From NCBI GenBank assembly GCA_039795165.1, contig JBDKER010000011.1, positions 58,721 to 122,720 on the forward strand: a stretch of DNA of 64,000 nucleotides. Reading direction: 5' to 3'. This document shows, piece by piece, positions 7,841 through 16,628 of this stretch. A program made the position numbers and the translations under genes. How positions within the stretch are numbered: the stretch's first letter is position 1; each line of letters opens with the position of its first letter. The notes below the pieces were generated by a model, which worked only from the letters and a program-made list of their open reading frames with translations, was not told where the DNA came from and searched no databases. This DNA is from V1-33 sp039795165 (GTDB lineage: Bacteria; Verrucomicrobiota; Verrucomicrobiia; Verrucomicrobiales; V1-33).

Positions 7841-9547
7841 ATGAAGCTCTCCCCTGCTTTCCTGCTCGTCTGCGCCTTTCTCGGCACCCTTCCCACGAGT
7901 TCCCACGCCGCCGTTCTCTGGACCTGCGGCCTCGACGATAACGCATGGCCCGTCGGCGACGGCGGCGGACCCAATGCCTCCTTCGTCCAGGAAAACGGTG
8001 TCATCAACGACCTCCCCGGCTCGCCCCTCAGCCCGGAAGTCAACACCCAGTCGGATAACGACTACTACTTCGCAGGCACCTATTCCTCCATCATCGCCAC
8101 CAACGGATCCTACTCCCCCGTCGGCACCGTCACCGCCAACGAGGAATCCGCCGAACGCGCCTTCGCCGGAGGCGACCTCGCCCTCCGCTACCACTTCAAC
8201 GTCCCCGCCACCTACGGCCCCAACGACCGACTCACCGTCACCTTCGACGCCCTCAATCTCGACGGCAGCGGTGCAGACCCCCGCTTCGGCGTGGAAATCT
8301 ACGTCAACGGCTTCAAAGTCATGGACGAAGTCCTCATCCGGACCGCCCAGTTCGACACCGACTTCACCTCCACCCCGAAACGCCTCTCGGAACTCGGCAT
8401 CGTCACCGGCCCCGGCGCGGACAACATCGTCACCCTGAAAGGCGTCAGCTACAACGCCGCCGGAGGCGGCAACTGGATGGGTGTCGACTTCGTCCGCGTC
8501 GATATCGATTCCACCCCGCTCATCGTCAATACCTTCACCACCAACGACAGCATCCTCCGCCCCGGCGAGTCGGCCACCCTCTCATGGACCCTCGCCATGC
8601 CTGACGCCACCGTCTCCATCTCGCCAGGCATCGGCGACGTCACCGCCCTCACTTCCCAGGGATCCGGCAGCATCAGCGTCTCCCCAGCCACCACTACCGT
8701 CTATACCCTCACCGCCTCAGCCAACGGCCAGACCCAGACCAAAACCGTCAGCATCTCGGTCTCCACATGGGCCGCCATCTTCGAAGCCGGCCGCGACGAC
8801 GCCTCCATGGCCGAATTCAGCCACGAGAACGCCGCCGACGACGATTACTTCTTTGCAGGCAATCACACAGCCTCGGGAGGCCTCAACCAGCCAGCAGACG
8901 AATCCCTCAACGACGACACCAATACCAATACCCCCGCCGGCCAGACCGGCAACCCAGCCATCGGATTCGAACGCGCCCTCACAGAAGCCGACCCCCGACT
9001 CAATGTCTGGTTCATCCCGACGTCTTCTCACGTCGACCCCACCGCCAGACACCGCATCACCGTCGATGTCCTCGGCGTCGGCAGCCCAGCCGGCGGAGCC
9101 CAGGCCCACCGCCTCGAAATCTACCTCAACGACAAACTCCTCCGCTCGGAAAATTCCCTCACCTCGGCCCGCACCATCCAGTTCGAAGTCACCGGCATCA
9201 CCTCCGGTCTCCGCAACGGCTCGAACCGGCTCTCCCTCGTCCGTACCGGCGGCAACCTCGCCGGCTGGATCAATCTCGACCACGTCATGATGGAATACGC
9301 CCCAGGCGATACCCCGCCTGCCATCACCATCTCGAAAGACCCCATTCTAGGCACTCGGCGGCTGTCGTGGACTTCTTCACCCGGCCGCACCTACCGCGTC
9401 CAAGCCAGCACCGACAGCGGTGCCTCATGGCTCGACCTCATCGGCGGCTTCCCCACCAGCGGAGCCCCCGGCACCAGCCTCCTCTTCGAAGACCGCACCA
9501 CACCGCACAGCGCCCCAGACCCCGCCTACCGCGCGCTTCTGGAATAG
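7841..9547 (+). CDS. Exported protein with two YYFAG-type domains and an Ig-like domain
   Basis: 568 residues with a signal peptide (MKLSPAFLLVCAFLGTLPTSSHA), fixing the start at 7841. Residues about 24-220 are clearly paralogous to the whole preceding PEP-CTERM protein (LDDNAWPV, SDNDYYFAGTY, ERAFAGGDLALRYHFN, GPGADNIVTLKGVSY). Residues about 225-315 look like a bacterial Ig-like repeat (LRPGESATLSWTL, TTTVYTLTA). Residues about 320-495 are a second, diverged copy (ADDDYFFAG, IGFERALTEADPRLNVWF, HRLEIYLNDKLLRSEN, GWINLDHVMMEY). The last 70 residues resemble a C-terminal segment seen in exported verrucomicrobial proteins (RTYRVQASTDSGASW). Unlike its neighbours it lacks a PEP-CTERM tail, so it is probably secreted free or anchored differently. 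No catalytic residues are apparent. Confidence 0.8.
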   Translation: MKLSPAFLLVCAFLGTLPTSSHAAVLWTCGLDDNAWPVGDGGGPNASFVQENGVINDLPGSPLSPEVNTQSDNDYYFAGTYSSIIATNGSYSPVGTVTANEESAERAFAGGDLALRYHFNVPATYGPNDRLTVTFDALNLDGSGADPRFGVEIYVNGFKVMDEVLIRTAQFDTDFTSTPKRLSELGIVTGPGADNIVTLKGVSYNAAGGGNWMGVDFVRVDIDSTPLIVNTFTTNDSILRPGESATLSWTLAMPDATVSISPGIGDVTALTSQGSGSISVSPATTTVYTLTASANGQTQTKTVSISVSTWAAIFEAGRDDASMAEFSHENAADDDYFFAGNHTASGGLNQPADESLNDDTNTNTPAGQTGNPAIGFERALTEADPRLNVWFIPTSSHVDPTARHRITVDVLGVGSPAGGAQAHRLEIYLNDKLLRSENSLTSARTIQFEVTGITSGLRNGSNRLSLVRTGGNLAGWINLDHVMMEYAPGDTPPAITISKDPILGTRRLSWTSSPGRTYRVQASTDSGASWLDLIGGFPTSGAPGTSLLFEDRTTPHSAPDPAYRALLE

Positions 9548-9642
9548 AAGCGAGCCTTGTCCCCTCGTCTGGTGCCATCCCGGTTTCCGCAGCAAAGCTC
9601 GGGGAACTCCCCCTATCAGCCCGCAGTTCCGTAGTTCGGCAC

Positions 9643-9666
9643 ACGGAATTTCTCATTCCATTCCGT
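9643..9666 (+). terminator. Inverted repeat downstream of the YYFAG gene
   Basis: A perfect 7-bp repeat ACGGAAT/ATTCCGT with a 10-base loop, 96 bases after the upstream stop. It is followed by GTCAC-containing short repeats that lead into the next gene. A modest terminator candidate. Confidence 0.3.
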
Positions 9667-9730
9667 CACCCTATCGGGTCACTAATGTGAAAATTCGGTG
9701 ACACTCCCCGTCACCACTCCCCCCCTTGCC

Positions 9731-11311
9731 ATGATCCCTTCGCGCCTCCTCGCCCGCACGCCCATCTGCCTTGCCTGCACCTCGCTGGCAGTATCCCTCA
9801 GCCAGGCTCCCGCCGCCGTGGTCACCAATGGCCTCCTCATCGACCTCGACGCGGCTTCCTACTCCCCCGGCGGCTCATGGAACAACAACGGCAGCCTCGG
9901 TGGTTCCTTCAGCGGCATCGGTGCCCCCTCGAAAACCACCGCCGATGGCGTCAACGGTGTCTTCCTCGACGGAACCGATGGCTTCGTCGGCCCGCAGGCT
10001 CCCGCCGGCATCACCGGAAATGGTGACCGCACCATCGAAGTCTGGGTCTACCAGGCTGCCGTCAATGCCGAGGAAACCCTCGTCGCATGGGGCCGCCGCG
10101 GCGGACCAAACGGCACCAACAATTCCTTCAACTGGGGAACCAATACCACCTTCGGCGCGCTCGGCGGCTGGGGCGGCGGTCCGGATATGGGATACGGCGC
10201 AGGCCAACCCTCCCGCGGCTCATGGCACCACATCGTCTTCACATTCGATGGTGCCACCAAATCAGTTTTCGTCGACGGCACCCTCGCCAACTCGGAAGCC
10301 GACGCCACCATCAGTACCCACGCCAATCACGAAATTCTCCTCGGTGCCCAGCACACCGCCGCCAGCATCCCCGGTACCCCCGCCATCGATGGAGCCAACC
10401 GCCTCGGCGGCGTCATCGGCCGCGTCCGCGTCCACGACGGTCTCCTCTCCCCAGCCGACATCCTCAGCAACTACAACGCCGAAAAAGCCTCCTTCCAACT
10501 CGCCAGCCAGCCCAAAGCTCCACTTTCCGCCGGACCAATCCACCGCTTCAGCTTCAACGAAACCTCAGGAACCACCTTCGCCAATACCGGTTCCCTCGGC
10601 GGCACCCCCGCCGAACTCAAGGGTGCCGGAGCAGTCCTCACAGGCACGGGCGTCGACCTCCCAGGCGGAGCCTCCGCCACCCAGGCCTACATCGACCTCC
10701 CCAACGGCATCGCCTCAGGCAAGGATCAAGGCCCAGGCCATAGCTCGGTATCCTACGAAATCTGGGTGACCGCCCAGTCCACCCAGAATTGGTCCCGCCT
10801 CCTCGACTTCGGCACCAACGCTGTCGGCGAAGTCAACGACGCCGGAGGCACGTTCAACGGCACCAATTACATCCTCCTCTCCAATAACGTCGGAACCGGC
10901 ACCAATATGCGCATGGAACTTGCCGGCAGTACCGCCAACGGAAGCCGCGACGCAGCCGCCACCACCATCCTCGGTAGCCAGCAGCACATCGTCATGACCT
11001 ACGATGCCTCCGACAGCATGTGGAAATGGTACCAGAACGGCGAACTCATGGAGGGCTTCGCCGGTGCCGGACCGTCCAGCCTCAACGACGCCAATAACTG
11101 GCTCGGCCGCTCAAACTTTGCCGGAGATGCCAATACCGACGCTCTCTACGACGAATTCCGCGTCTACGACTTCGCCCTCAGCGACTCCCAGATCCGCCAG
11201 AACCTCCTCGACGGACCCAACGCGCTCACCATCATCCCGGAACCCTCCGCGGCCATCCTCGGCCTCACTGCCCTTGGCTCCCTCGGCGCACGCCGCCGCC
11301 GCACCTCCTGA
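9731..11311 (+). CDS. PEP-CTERM protein with two LamG-like (concanavalin A-like) domains
   Basis: 526 residues, start at 9731 before a signal peptide (MIPSRLLARTPICLACTSLAVSL...AVV). There are two laminin-G/pentraxin-like modules. The first spans residues about 30-260 (LLIDLDAASY, RTIEVWVYQ, GSWHHIVFTFDG, GGVIGRVRVHDGLLSPADI). The second spans about 280-495 (IHRFSFNETSGTTFAN, SSVSYEIWVTAQ, QHIVMTYDAS, DEFRVYDFALSDSQIRQN). The tail PEPSAAILGLTALGSLGARRRRTS is a PEP-CTERM anchor for exosortase processing. LamG_3 modules usually bind carbohydrate or mediate adhesion. The protein is probably displayed on the surface or embedded in exopolysaccharide. It may form a functional group with the two upstream exported proteins, although the gaps of 180-250 bases suggest separate transcripts. 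Confidence 0.85.
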   Translation: MIPSRLLARTPICLACTSLAVSLSQAPAAVVTNGLLIDLDAASYSPGGSWNNNGSLGGSFSGIGAPSKTTADGVNGVFLDGTDGFVGPQAPAGITGNGDRTIEVWVYQAAVNAEETLVAWGRRGGPNGTNNSFNWGTNTTFGALGGWGGGPDMGYGAGQPSRGSWHHIVFTFDGATKSVFVDGTLANSEADATISTHANHEILLGAQHTAASIPGTPAIDGANRLGGVIGRVRVHDGLLSPADILSNYNAEKASFQLASQPKAPLSAGPIHRFSFNETSGTTFANTGSLGGTPAELKGAGAVLTGTGVDLPGGASATQAYIDLPNGIASGKDQGPGHSSVSYEIWVTAQSTQNWSRLLDFGTNAVGEVNDAGGTFNGTNYILLSNNVGTGTNMRMELAGSTANGSRDAAATTILGSQQHIVMTYDASDSMWKWYQNGELMEGFAGAGPSSLNDANNWLGRSNFAGDANTDALYDEFRVYDFALSDSQIRQNLLDGPNALTIIPEPSAAILGLTALGSLGARRRRTS

Positions 11312-11336
11312 CCAGTTGCCCCCAGCAACCCCTCGG

Positions 11337-11368
11337 AAGCGCGGTCTCCCTCCCCGGACGCCGCGCTT
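11337..11368. terminator. Bidirectional terminator-like hairpin between convergent genes
   Basis: A perfect 8-bp inverted repeat AAGCGCGG (11337-11344) / CCGCGCTT (11361-11368) with a 16-base loop, centred in the 64-base gap between the convergent LamG gene and the SufR-like regulator. Confidence 0.55.
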
Positions 11369-11375
11369 CTCCGTT

Positions 11376-12026
11376 TCAGGGATGCCCCAGCGTCGAAACC
11401 GCAAAGACCGACCGCACCACTCCGCCGGCCCGCTCCTCGCTGCGCCGCACCGCCGTCCGCAGCACATCCCCGAAAAACTCTTCCTCAATCCTCAGCAGCA
11501 CCGGATAGACATCGGCAATCCGCTGCACCGGACTGTGATACTCCACCACACACAACCCATGCTGCGGATGATACTCGGTCGACGCAAAATGCCCCTCGCC
11601 AGCCCGTAGCTGCGCCAGAGAAGCCGCCCGCTCCGCCACCGTCCGCCCTTTCACCTTCTTCCTCCAGCGGTCCGCCCGCTCGGCATGCACCGCCCGCAGC
11701 AGCGACTCCGCCGTCCCCGGCCCATGCAGCCGCTCCGCCACCTTCAGAATCTCCAGCGTCAACCCATTCCCCGCCTCCGGGAAAAATCCATCGGCCTTCT
11801 CAGTCAGCCGATAGTGCTTCTCAGGCCGCCCATTCGGCACAGGCACCCTCCACGTCTCCAGAAAGCCCCTCTTCTCCAGATCCAGACAATGCTTCTTCAC
11901 TCCCATGTAACTCAGCCCCAGGACCCGTGCCATGGCCGCCACCGGCATACCGACCGACCTCTTGAGCAGATCAATGACCGCAAACTGCTGCGGCTTCGCA
12001 ATGTCCCGGATGGTCTTAAGATACAT
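11376..12026 (-). CDS. SufR-like winged-helix transcriptional regulator lacking cluster cysteines
   Basis: 216 residues. The start at 12026 is fixed by a good Shine-Dalgarno (AGGAGATGATCAT before ATG); the frame is open far upstream but is non-coding there. Residues about 10-75 form a DeoR/ArsR-type winged helix (VIDLLKRSVGMPVAAMARVL, then YMGVKKHCLDLEKRGFLE). It is followed by the SufR-like wing NGRPEKHYRLTEKADGFFP. The C-terminal part (CVVEYHSPVQRIADVYPVLL, RRSEERAGGVVRSVFAV) aligns by eye with the region of cyanobacterial SufR that holds the [4Fe-4S]-binding cysteines, but those positions are Ser, Leu and Ser here. It is divergent from the MFS gene, which may be its target, and no suf genes are nearby. 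The ligand is unknown. Confidence 0.75.
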   Translation of the reverse strand: MYLKTIRDIAKPQQFAVIDLLKRSVGMPVAAMARVLGLSYMGVKKHCLDLEKRGFLETWRVPVPNGRPEKHYRLTEKADGFFPEAGNGLTLEILKVAERLHGPGTAESLLRAVHAERADRWRKKVKGRTVAERAASLAQLRAGEGHFASTEYHPQHGLCVVEYHSPVQRIADVYPVLLRIEEEFFGDVLRTAVRRSEERAGGVVRSVFAVSTLGHP

Positions 12027-12164
12027 ATGATCATCTCCTGAATCGATCACCACCCTACCGGATCCACACAGACCGCGCCACCACGCGATCACAGGATTTT
12101 CCCCCCATCCCCCAACTTCGGGGTTTTGCCATCCCATACCCGCCACTACGCGGAGGCATCCTCC

Positions 12165-13358
12165 ATGACCCCAGAACACCGCGAACGCCTCACTTTCCAG
12201 CTGGAACGGCTCCGCGCCTTCGGAATGGGAGTCCTCGAAACCGCCAGCGCCACCTTCCTCCTCCTCATCGCACACCGCATCTTCTCCGCAGGTCCCGCCA
12301 CCAAAGCCATCATCCAGGGAAGCGGCAGCCTCGGTCTCCTCCTCAGCCCCATCGCAGTTCTCTGGGCCGCCCACCGCAATCTCCACGCCGGCACCGCCGC
12401 CGCCCGGCTCTTTTTCTTCGGTGCCATCAGCCTCACCCTTGCCGCTCTCACTCCCACCCTGCCCATCTTCGTCGCCGCCACACTCGCCGCCTTCGTCGCC
12501 ATCACCGCCGCCACCCCGTTCTTCGCAGGGATCTACGAAGCGAATTACCGCGCCGACCGCCGCGGCGACCTCTACTCCCGCAATATCATCATCCGTATCG
12601 CCGGAAGCGTCTCCTTCGCATGGGCCGCCGGTCTCCTCCTCGAACACAGACCCTCCGCATGGCCCGCCATTCTGCTCTGCTACGCCGCCGCCCTCGCCAT
12701 CGGCGCCGTCTGCCTCCACCGATGCCCCGCCGTCCCCATCAGAACCGCCAGCGGTTCCCACCCGCTCCGCTCGTTCAAGGTCGTCCGCGACGACGCACGC
12801 TTCCGCTGGACGCTCGTCAGCTGGATGCTCATGGGCTTCGCCAACCTAACCATGTTCCCCCTCCGCGTCGAATACCTGTCAAATACCCGCTACGGATTGA
12901 ATCTCTCCGCCACCGATATTGCCCTCCTCACCAGCATCATCCCCAATGTCGCCAGACTCTGCTTCTCCCGCGCATGGGGCCGACTCTTCGACCGGATGGA
13001 TTTCCTCACCCTCCGCGCCATCCTCAACACAGGCTTCATGCTCGGCATCCTCTCGTTCTTCACTGGAACCGGCTGGCCCGGCCTCACCGCCGGTGCCATC
13101 CTCTTCGGCATCAGTAACGCAGGTTCCGATGTCGCATGGACCCTCTGGGTCACCAAATTCGCCCCGCCCGGCCGCGTCACCGAATACATGGCCGTCCATA
13201 CCTTCCTCACCGGTCTCCGCGGCATCGTCGCACCCTTCGCCGCCTTCTACCTCGCCTCCCACGCCGGAATCGGCCCCACCGCCACCGCCATGGCCCTCAT
13301 GATCCTCACCGCCTCCCTCATCCTCTCACGCAAGGTTCACCCCACCGTGGCAGCATGA
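12165..13358 (+). CDS. MFS family transporter
   Basis: 397 residues with about 10-12 hydrophobic segments spread over the whole length, typical of the major facilitator superfamily (for example FGMGVLETASATFLLLIAH, AVLWAAHRNLHAG, FVAATLAAFVAITAATPFFAG). A cytoplasmic-loop-like RLFDRMDFLTLR and a second half starting near residue 200 (RFRWTLVSWMLMGFANLTMF) fit the 6+6 layout. The start at 12165 has an upstream GGAGG at 12152-12156. The substrate cannot be told from sequence. It is transcribed divergently from the SufR-like regulator across 138 bases, so control by that regulator is a reasonable guess. Confidence 0.8.
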   Translation: MTPEHRERLTFQLERLRAFGMGVLETASATFLLLIAHRIFSAGPATKAIIQGSGSLGLLLSPIAVLWAAHRNLHAGTAAARLFFFGAISLTLAALTPTLPIFVAATLAAFVAITAATPFFAGIYEANYRADRRGDLYSRNIIIRIAGSVSFAWAAGLLLEHRPSAWPAILLCYAAALAIGAVCLHRCPAVPIRTASGSHPLRSFKVVRDDARFRWTLVSWMLMGFANLTMFPLRVEYLSNTRYGLNLSATDIALLTSIIPNVARLCFSRAWGRLFDRMDFLTLRAILNTGFMLGILSFFTGTGWPGLTAGAILFGISNAGSDVAWTLWVTKFAPPGRVTEYMAVHTFLTGLRGIVAPFAAFYLASHAGIGPTATAMALMILTASLILSRKVHPTVAA

Positions 13359-13420
13359 TGCCACCCCGCCCGCAAAGCCCGCCGCGCCACACAACCCACG
13401 CAAGCAAACGCCCACCCACC

Positions 13421-13885
13421 TCAAGCCTCGGACGCCAGCCGCTCATTCCCCTTCCGCGCCCGCCGACCCGCCAGCACCAGCAACTCCTTCAGAATCTCAC
13501 AGCCCGCCACCGGATGCGACGCAAGGAACCGATTGAAATCATTCCGGTGAATCGACCACACATGCGATGGCACATTCGTCGTCACCGACGCACTCGCGAG
13601 GACCGAATCCGCCTCATCCAGAAATCCCATCTCCCCCACCGTCTGACCCTCCTCCACATACCCCAGTGTCCGGATCTCCTCAGGAGACCTCAGAGAAACC
13701 AGCAACTCACCGGACACCACCACATGCAGCGCATCGGCCTCCGCACCCTGCTCCACCAGCACCGATCCCTTGCCAAAATGCGAAAAGGAACCGAACCCAG
13801 CCAGCGCCTCGCGAGCCAGCGCCGAAACCCCGGACAGCACACCATGAGCAGGAAGAACTTCAAAAGCATGGGAATCAGCACTCAT
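13421..13885 (-). CDS. Cyclic nucleotide-binding (Crp-like) domain protein without HTH
   Basis: 154 residues consisting of one cNMP-binding beta-roll. Landmarks are FSHFGKGSVLVEQGAEADALHVVVSGELLV and the phosphate-binding cassette-like GEMGFLDEADSVLASASV. The normal RxA-type arginine is not clearly present (DSVLASASV), so nucleotide binding is uncertain. The protein ends shortly after the domain (ILKELLVLAGRRARKGN) and has no helix-turn-helix, so it is not a Crp-type regulator by itself. It is encoded divergently from the MlaE permease, and single cNMP domains of this kind are common beside lipid-transport and small-signalling genes. It could sense a ligand for the neighbouring transporter, but this is inference. 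Confidence 0.8.
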   Translation of the reverse strand: MSADSHAFEVLPAHGVLSGVSALAREALAGFGSFSHFGKGSVLVEQGAEADALHVVVSGELLVSLRSPEEIRTLGYVEEGQTVGEMGFLDEADSVLASASVTTNVPSHVWSIHRNDFNRFLASHPVAGCEILKELLVLAGRRARKGNERLASEA

Positions 13886-13977
13886 GCTCTACGACTCACC
13901 CGCCCAGCCATTTCCCGCAACCGGAAACGATCCCGAAGGCACACCCGTCCCAGCCACAACCAGCGGACGACTGCAGC

Positions 13978-14006
13978 TTGCCGGATGCCCCTTCCCGTTC
14001 ACTGTA
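13978..14006 (+). promoter_or_regulatory. Possible promoter of the mlaEFD operon
   Basis: TTGCCG at 13978-13983, a 17-base spacer, then ACTGTA at 14001-14006, just ahead of the ATG at 14017. The -10 match is weak. The placement would give a very short leader. Confidence 0.25.
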
Positions 14007-14016
14007 CGCCCAGTCA

Positions 14017-14811
14017 ATGACCTGCGTCCTCACATGGCTCGGCACCCCAGTGCTCCGCCTCATCAGCTACTTCGGCGAACTGGCCGTCCTCACCGGAGAA
14101 ATGACCTACTCCCTCTTCGGCAGCCGCATCCGCTGGCGCGAAGTCGGACGCCAGCTCGTGTCCATCGGCTTCGGCTCGCAGATCCAGGTCATCGTCACCG
14201 GAGCCGCCACCGGTGCTGTCTTCGCCGCCCAGGTCTACTACAAATTCAATCAACTCGGCCTCGATAGCCTCGTCGGCGGCATCGTCGCCCTCGCCACCTG
14301 CCGGGAACTCGGCCCGGTCCTCACCGCCCTCATGCTGGCCGGAAGAGTCGGAGCCACCATGGCCGCAGAAATCGGCACCATGAAAGTCACCGAGCAGATC
14401 GACGCCCTCCGCTCTCTCGGCGTCCACCCGGTCGACTACCTCGTCGCCCCGCGCTTCCTCGCCATGATCTTCTCGGTCCCCCTCCTCATCGGGGAAAGCA
14501 TCCGCTTCGGCATCGCCGCGGCCCGCCTCATGGCCGTCGGCGTCTACAATGTCCCCGAAGCCTTCTACAACGATCAGCTCTACAAGAATGTCGACCACAT
14601 CGATGTCCTCTTCGGCATGACCAAGGGCCTCGTCTTCGGCTACCTGATCGTCATCATGGCCTGCCATCAGGGACTCAATGTCCGCCAGGGTGCCGTCGGC
14701 GTCGGCCGCGGCACCACCGCCGCTGTCTTCTTCAGTTCCATGGCCATCCTCATTGCCAATTTCTTCCTCACTCTACTGCTCAATTATATCTGGCCCATCG
14801 CCGCCACCTGA
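14017..14811 (+). CDS. mlaE: MlaE/YrbE family ABC lipid-transport permease
   Basis: 264 residues. An N-terminal amphipathic region is followed by five hydrophobic segments. The family core reads SQIQVIVTGAATGAVFAAQ, then the conserved cytoplasmic stretch RELGPVLTALMLAGRVGATMAAEIGTMKVTEQIDAL, here recognised by RELGPVLTALM, GRVGA and EIGTMKVTEQIDAL. The latter is diagnostic for MlaE. The protein is the inner-membrane permease of an MCE-type system that moves phospholipids between inner and outer membranes. ATG at 14017 is chosen because upstream sequence in frame is Pro/Arg-rich and non-membrane. It leads an operon with the ATPase (4-base gap) and the MCE protein (17-base gap). MlaB (STAS) and MlaC partners are not present. 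Confidence 0.9.
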   Translation: MTCVLTWLGTPVLRLISYFGELAVLTGEMTYSLFGSRIRWREVGRQLVSIGFGSQIQVIVTGAATGAVFAAQVYYKFNQLGLDSLVGGIVALATCRELGPVLTALMLAGRVGATMAAEIGTMKVTEQIDALRSLGVHPVDYLVAPRFLAMIFSVPLLIGESIRFGIAAARLMAVGVYNVPEAFYNDQLYKNVDHIDVLFGMTKGLVFGYLIVIMACHQGLNVRQGAVGVGRGTTAAVFFSSMAILIANFFLTLLLNYIWPIAAT

Positions 14812-14814
14812 GCC

Positions 14815-15573
14815 ATGCCTGCGCACCCCTCCCCCTTCATCACCGTGCGCGGACTGGAGAAATCCATCGGAGCCCAGCAGATCCTCCGCGGCATCAACCT
14901 ATCCATCCACCACGGCGAAAGCCTCGTCATCATCGGTGGCTCCGGCACCGGCAAAAGCGTCTTCCTCAAACTCGTCATGGGCCTCATGCCCGCCACCGCC
15001 GGCACCATCACCGTCGACGGCTCAGAAATCACCAGACTCTCGGAACGCCAACTCGGGCCCCACCGCCGCAAAATCGGCATGCTCTTCCAGGACGGTGCCC
15101 TCTTCGATTCCATGACAGTAACCGAAAACGTCGCCTTCCCGCTCATCGAAGCCGGCCTCCGCGACGGACCGGAACTCCAATCCCGCGTCCACGAAGTCCT
15201 TGCCGCCGTCGGCCTCGCCGAACATGGCCACAAACTCCCCGCCGCCCTCAGCGGCGGCATGCGCAAACGCGCCGCTCTCGCAAGGGCCGTCGTCACCAGA
15301 CCGTCCTGCATCTTCTACGACGAACCAACCTCAGGCCTCGATCCCATCGTCTCCGACAGCATCGACCGCCTCATCCGACGCACCCAGCAGCACTACCGCT
15401 GCACCTCCGTCGTCGTCACCCACGACATGCGCAGCGTCCGCTCGGTCGCCGACCGCGTCGTCTACTTCCGCGATGGCCTCGTCCACTTCGAAGGCACCCC
15501 GGACCAACTCTTCTCCTCCTCAGATCCCATGGTCCGGCAATTCGTCGAAGGCCACTGCGGAGAAGATGACTGA
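14815..15573 (+). CDS. mlaF: MlaF-type ABC transporter ATP-binding protein
   Basis: 252 residues, a complete ABC ATPase. Walker A is GGSGTGKS with Lys47. The Q-loop is FQDGALFDSMTV, which in MlaF has the characteristic QxGALFDS form. The signature is LSGGMRKRAALARA, Walker B is CIFYDEPTSGLDP, and the switch His lies in VVVTHDM. The GMRKR variant of the signature is typical of the MlaF/Ttg2A/Mkl branch and separates it from other importers. It drives lipid transport through the MlaE permease encoded just upstream and works with the MCE protein encoded just downstream. Confidence 0.93.
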   Translation: MPAHPSPFITVRGLEKSIGAQQILRGINLSIHHGESLVIIGGSGTGKSVFLKLVMGLMPATAGTITVDGSEITRLSERQLGPHRRKIGMLFQDGALFDSMTVTENVAFPLIEAGLRDGPELQSRVHEVLAAVGLAEHGHKLPAALSGGMRKRAALARAVVTRPSCIFYDEPTSGLDPIVSDSIDRLIRRTQQHYRCTSVVVTHDMRSVRSVADRVVYFRDGLVHFEGTPDQLFSSSDPMVRQFVEGHCGEDD

Positions 15574-15590
15574 CCCCAAGGAGCGCACCC

Positions 15591-16595
15591 ATGGAATCAT
15601 CCCGACGCACCACCCTCATCGCCGGCACCTTCGTCCTGCTCGGCCTCTTCCTCCTCTTCGGCCTCATTCTCGAATTCGGCCCCATCCGGCACCGCATGCG
15701 CCGACCCTACACGATCACCGCCGTCTTCTCGGACGCCCAGAACCTCATCGCCGGTTCCCCCGTCCGCCGCGCCGGAGCCGTCATCGGCCGGGTCTCCACC
15801 CCGCCCGCCCTCCTCGGCGAACTCAAGGGCGTCAAAGTCGATCTCGAAATCTACCCGGAATTCCAGATCCCAGCGGGAGCCCCGCTACGCATCAATTCCA
15901 TCGGTCTCATGGGCGACTGCGCCGTCGATGTCGGCGTCCCACCCCAGGGCACCACCGCCTTTGTCCAGCCAGGCGAAACCCTCTACGGCGACGTCGCCGC
16001 CGATTTCACCAGCCTCGCCTCGCGCCTCGGCGACGAAGGATCGGCCGTCATGAAGGATATCCGCGACAGCCTCGCACGCCTCAATACCACCCTCGACCGC
16101 CTCAACTCCGGCATCCTCTCGGACGACAACATCCGCCACGTCTCCAGCACCCTCTCGGAACTCGAAACCACCGTCCGCCACCTCGACGAGGAACTCCTCT
16201 CAGGGAACGTCATGACCGACCTCAAAGCCGGTGTCTCCGCCTTCCGCCAGACCATGGAAAGCGCCGCCGCCCTCACCAAGGGGGCCGATCCCGCCATCGC
16301 CTCAGCCCGCAGCGCTCTCGCCAAAGTCGACAAAGCGGTCGATCAGCTTGGCCCCGGACTGCGCGACTTCGGAGCTGCCTCCGATGGCATCCGCGACGCC
16401 GCCGACGCCCTCGAAGCCCTCCTCGGCGACGCCCGCAGCGGGCGCGGAGCCCTCGCCGCCCTCCTCAACGACGCCGTCGTCCGCGACAACCTCGCCCGCC
16501 TCATCGCCAACCTCCGGAAATCCGGCATGATGTTCTACAAGGACCGCGAACCTTCCAGCCTCTCCCCAGCCGCTCCCCCACCACGGAGACGCTGA
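15591..16595 (+). CDS. mlaD: MlaD-like MCE domain protein
   Basis: 334 residues. A single N-terminal membrane anchor (TTLIAGTFVLLGLFLLFGLI, residues 7-27) is followed by an MCE domain (residues about 38-118; ITAVFSDAQNLIAGSPVRRAGAVIGRV, seen as DAQNLIAGSPVR and GAVIGRV, and INSIGLMGD). A long helical C-terminal region (about 130-310) follows, with Leu/Asp-rich repeats such as LARLNTTLDRLN and LSELETTVRHLDEEL, predicted coiled coil. Such proteins form hexameric rings in the periplasm that bind and pass lipids. It is much longer than E. coli MlaD (about 183 residues) because of the C-terminal coil, closer to PqiB-like or mycobacterial Mce lengths. It is the third gene of the mlaEFD operon. Confidence 0.9.
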   Translation: MESSRRTTLIAGTFVLLGLFLLFGLILEFGPIRHRMRRPYTITAVFSDAQNLIAGSPVRRAGAVIGRVSTPPALLGELKGVKVDLEIYPEFQIPAGAPLRINSIGLMGDCAVDVGVPPQGTTAFVQPGETLYGDVAADFTSLASRLGDEGSAVMKDIRDSLARLNTTLDRLNSGILSDDNIRHVSSTLSELETTVRHLDEELLSGNVMTDLKAGVSAFRQTMESAAALTKGADPAIASARSALAKVDKAVDQLGPGLRDFGAASDGIRDAADALEALLGDARSGRGALAALLNDAVVRDNLARLIANLRKSGMMFYKDREPSSLSPAAPPPRRR

Positions 16596-16628
16596 CCTCC
16601 ACGCTCCCCCAGCCACCACCCGCAGCGG

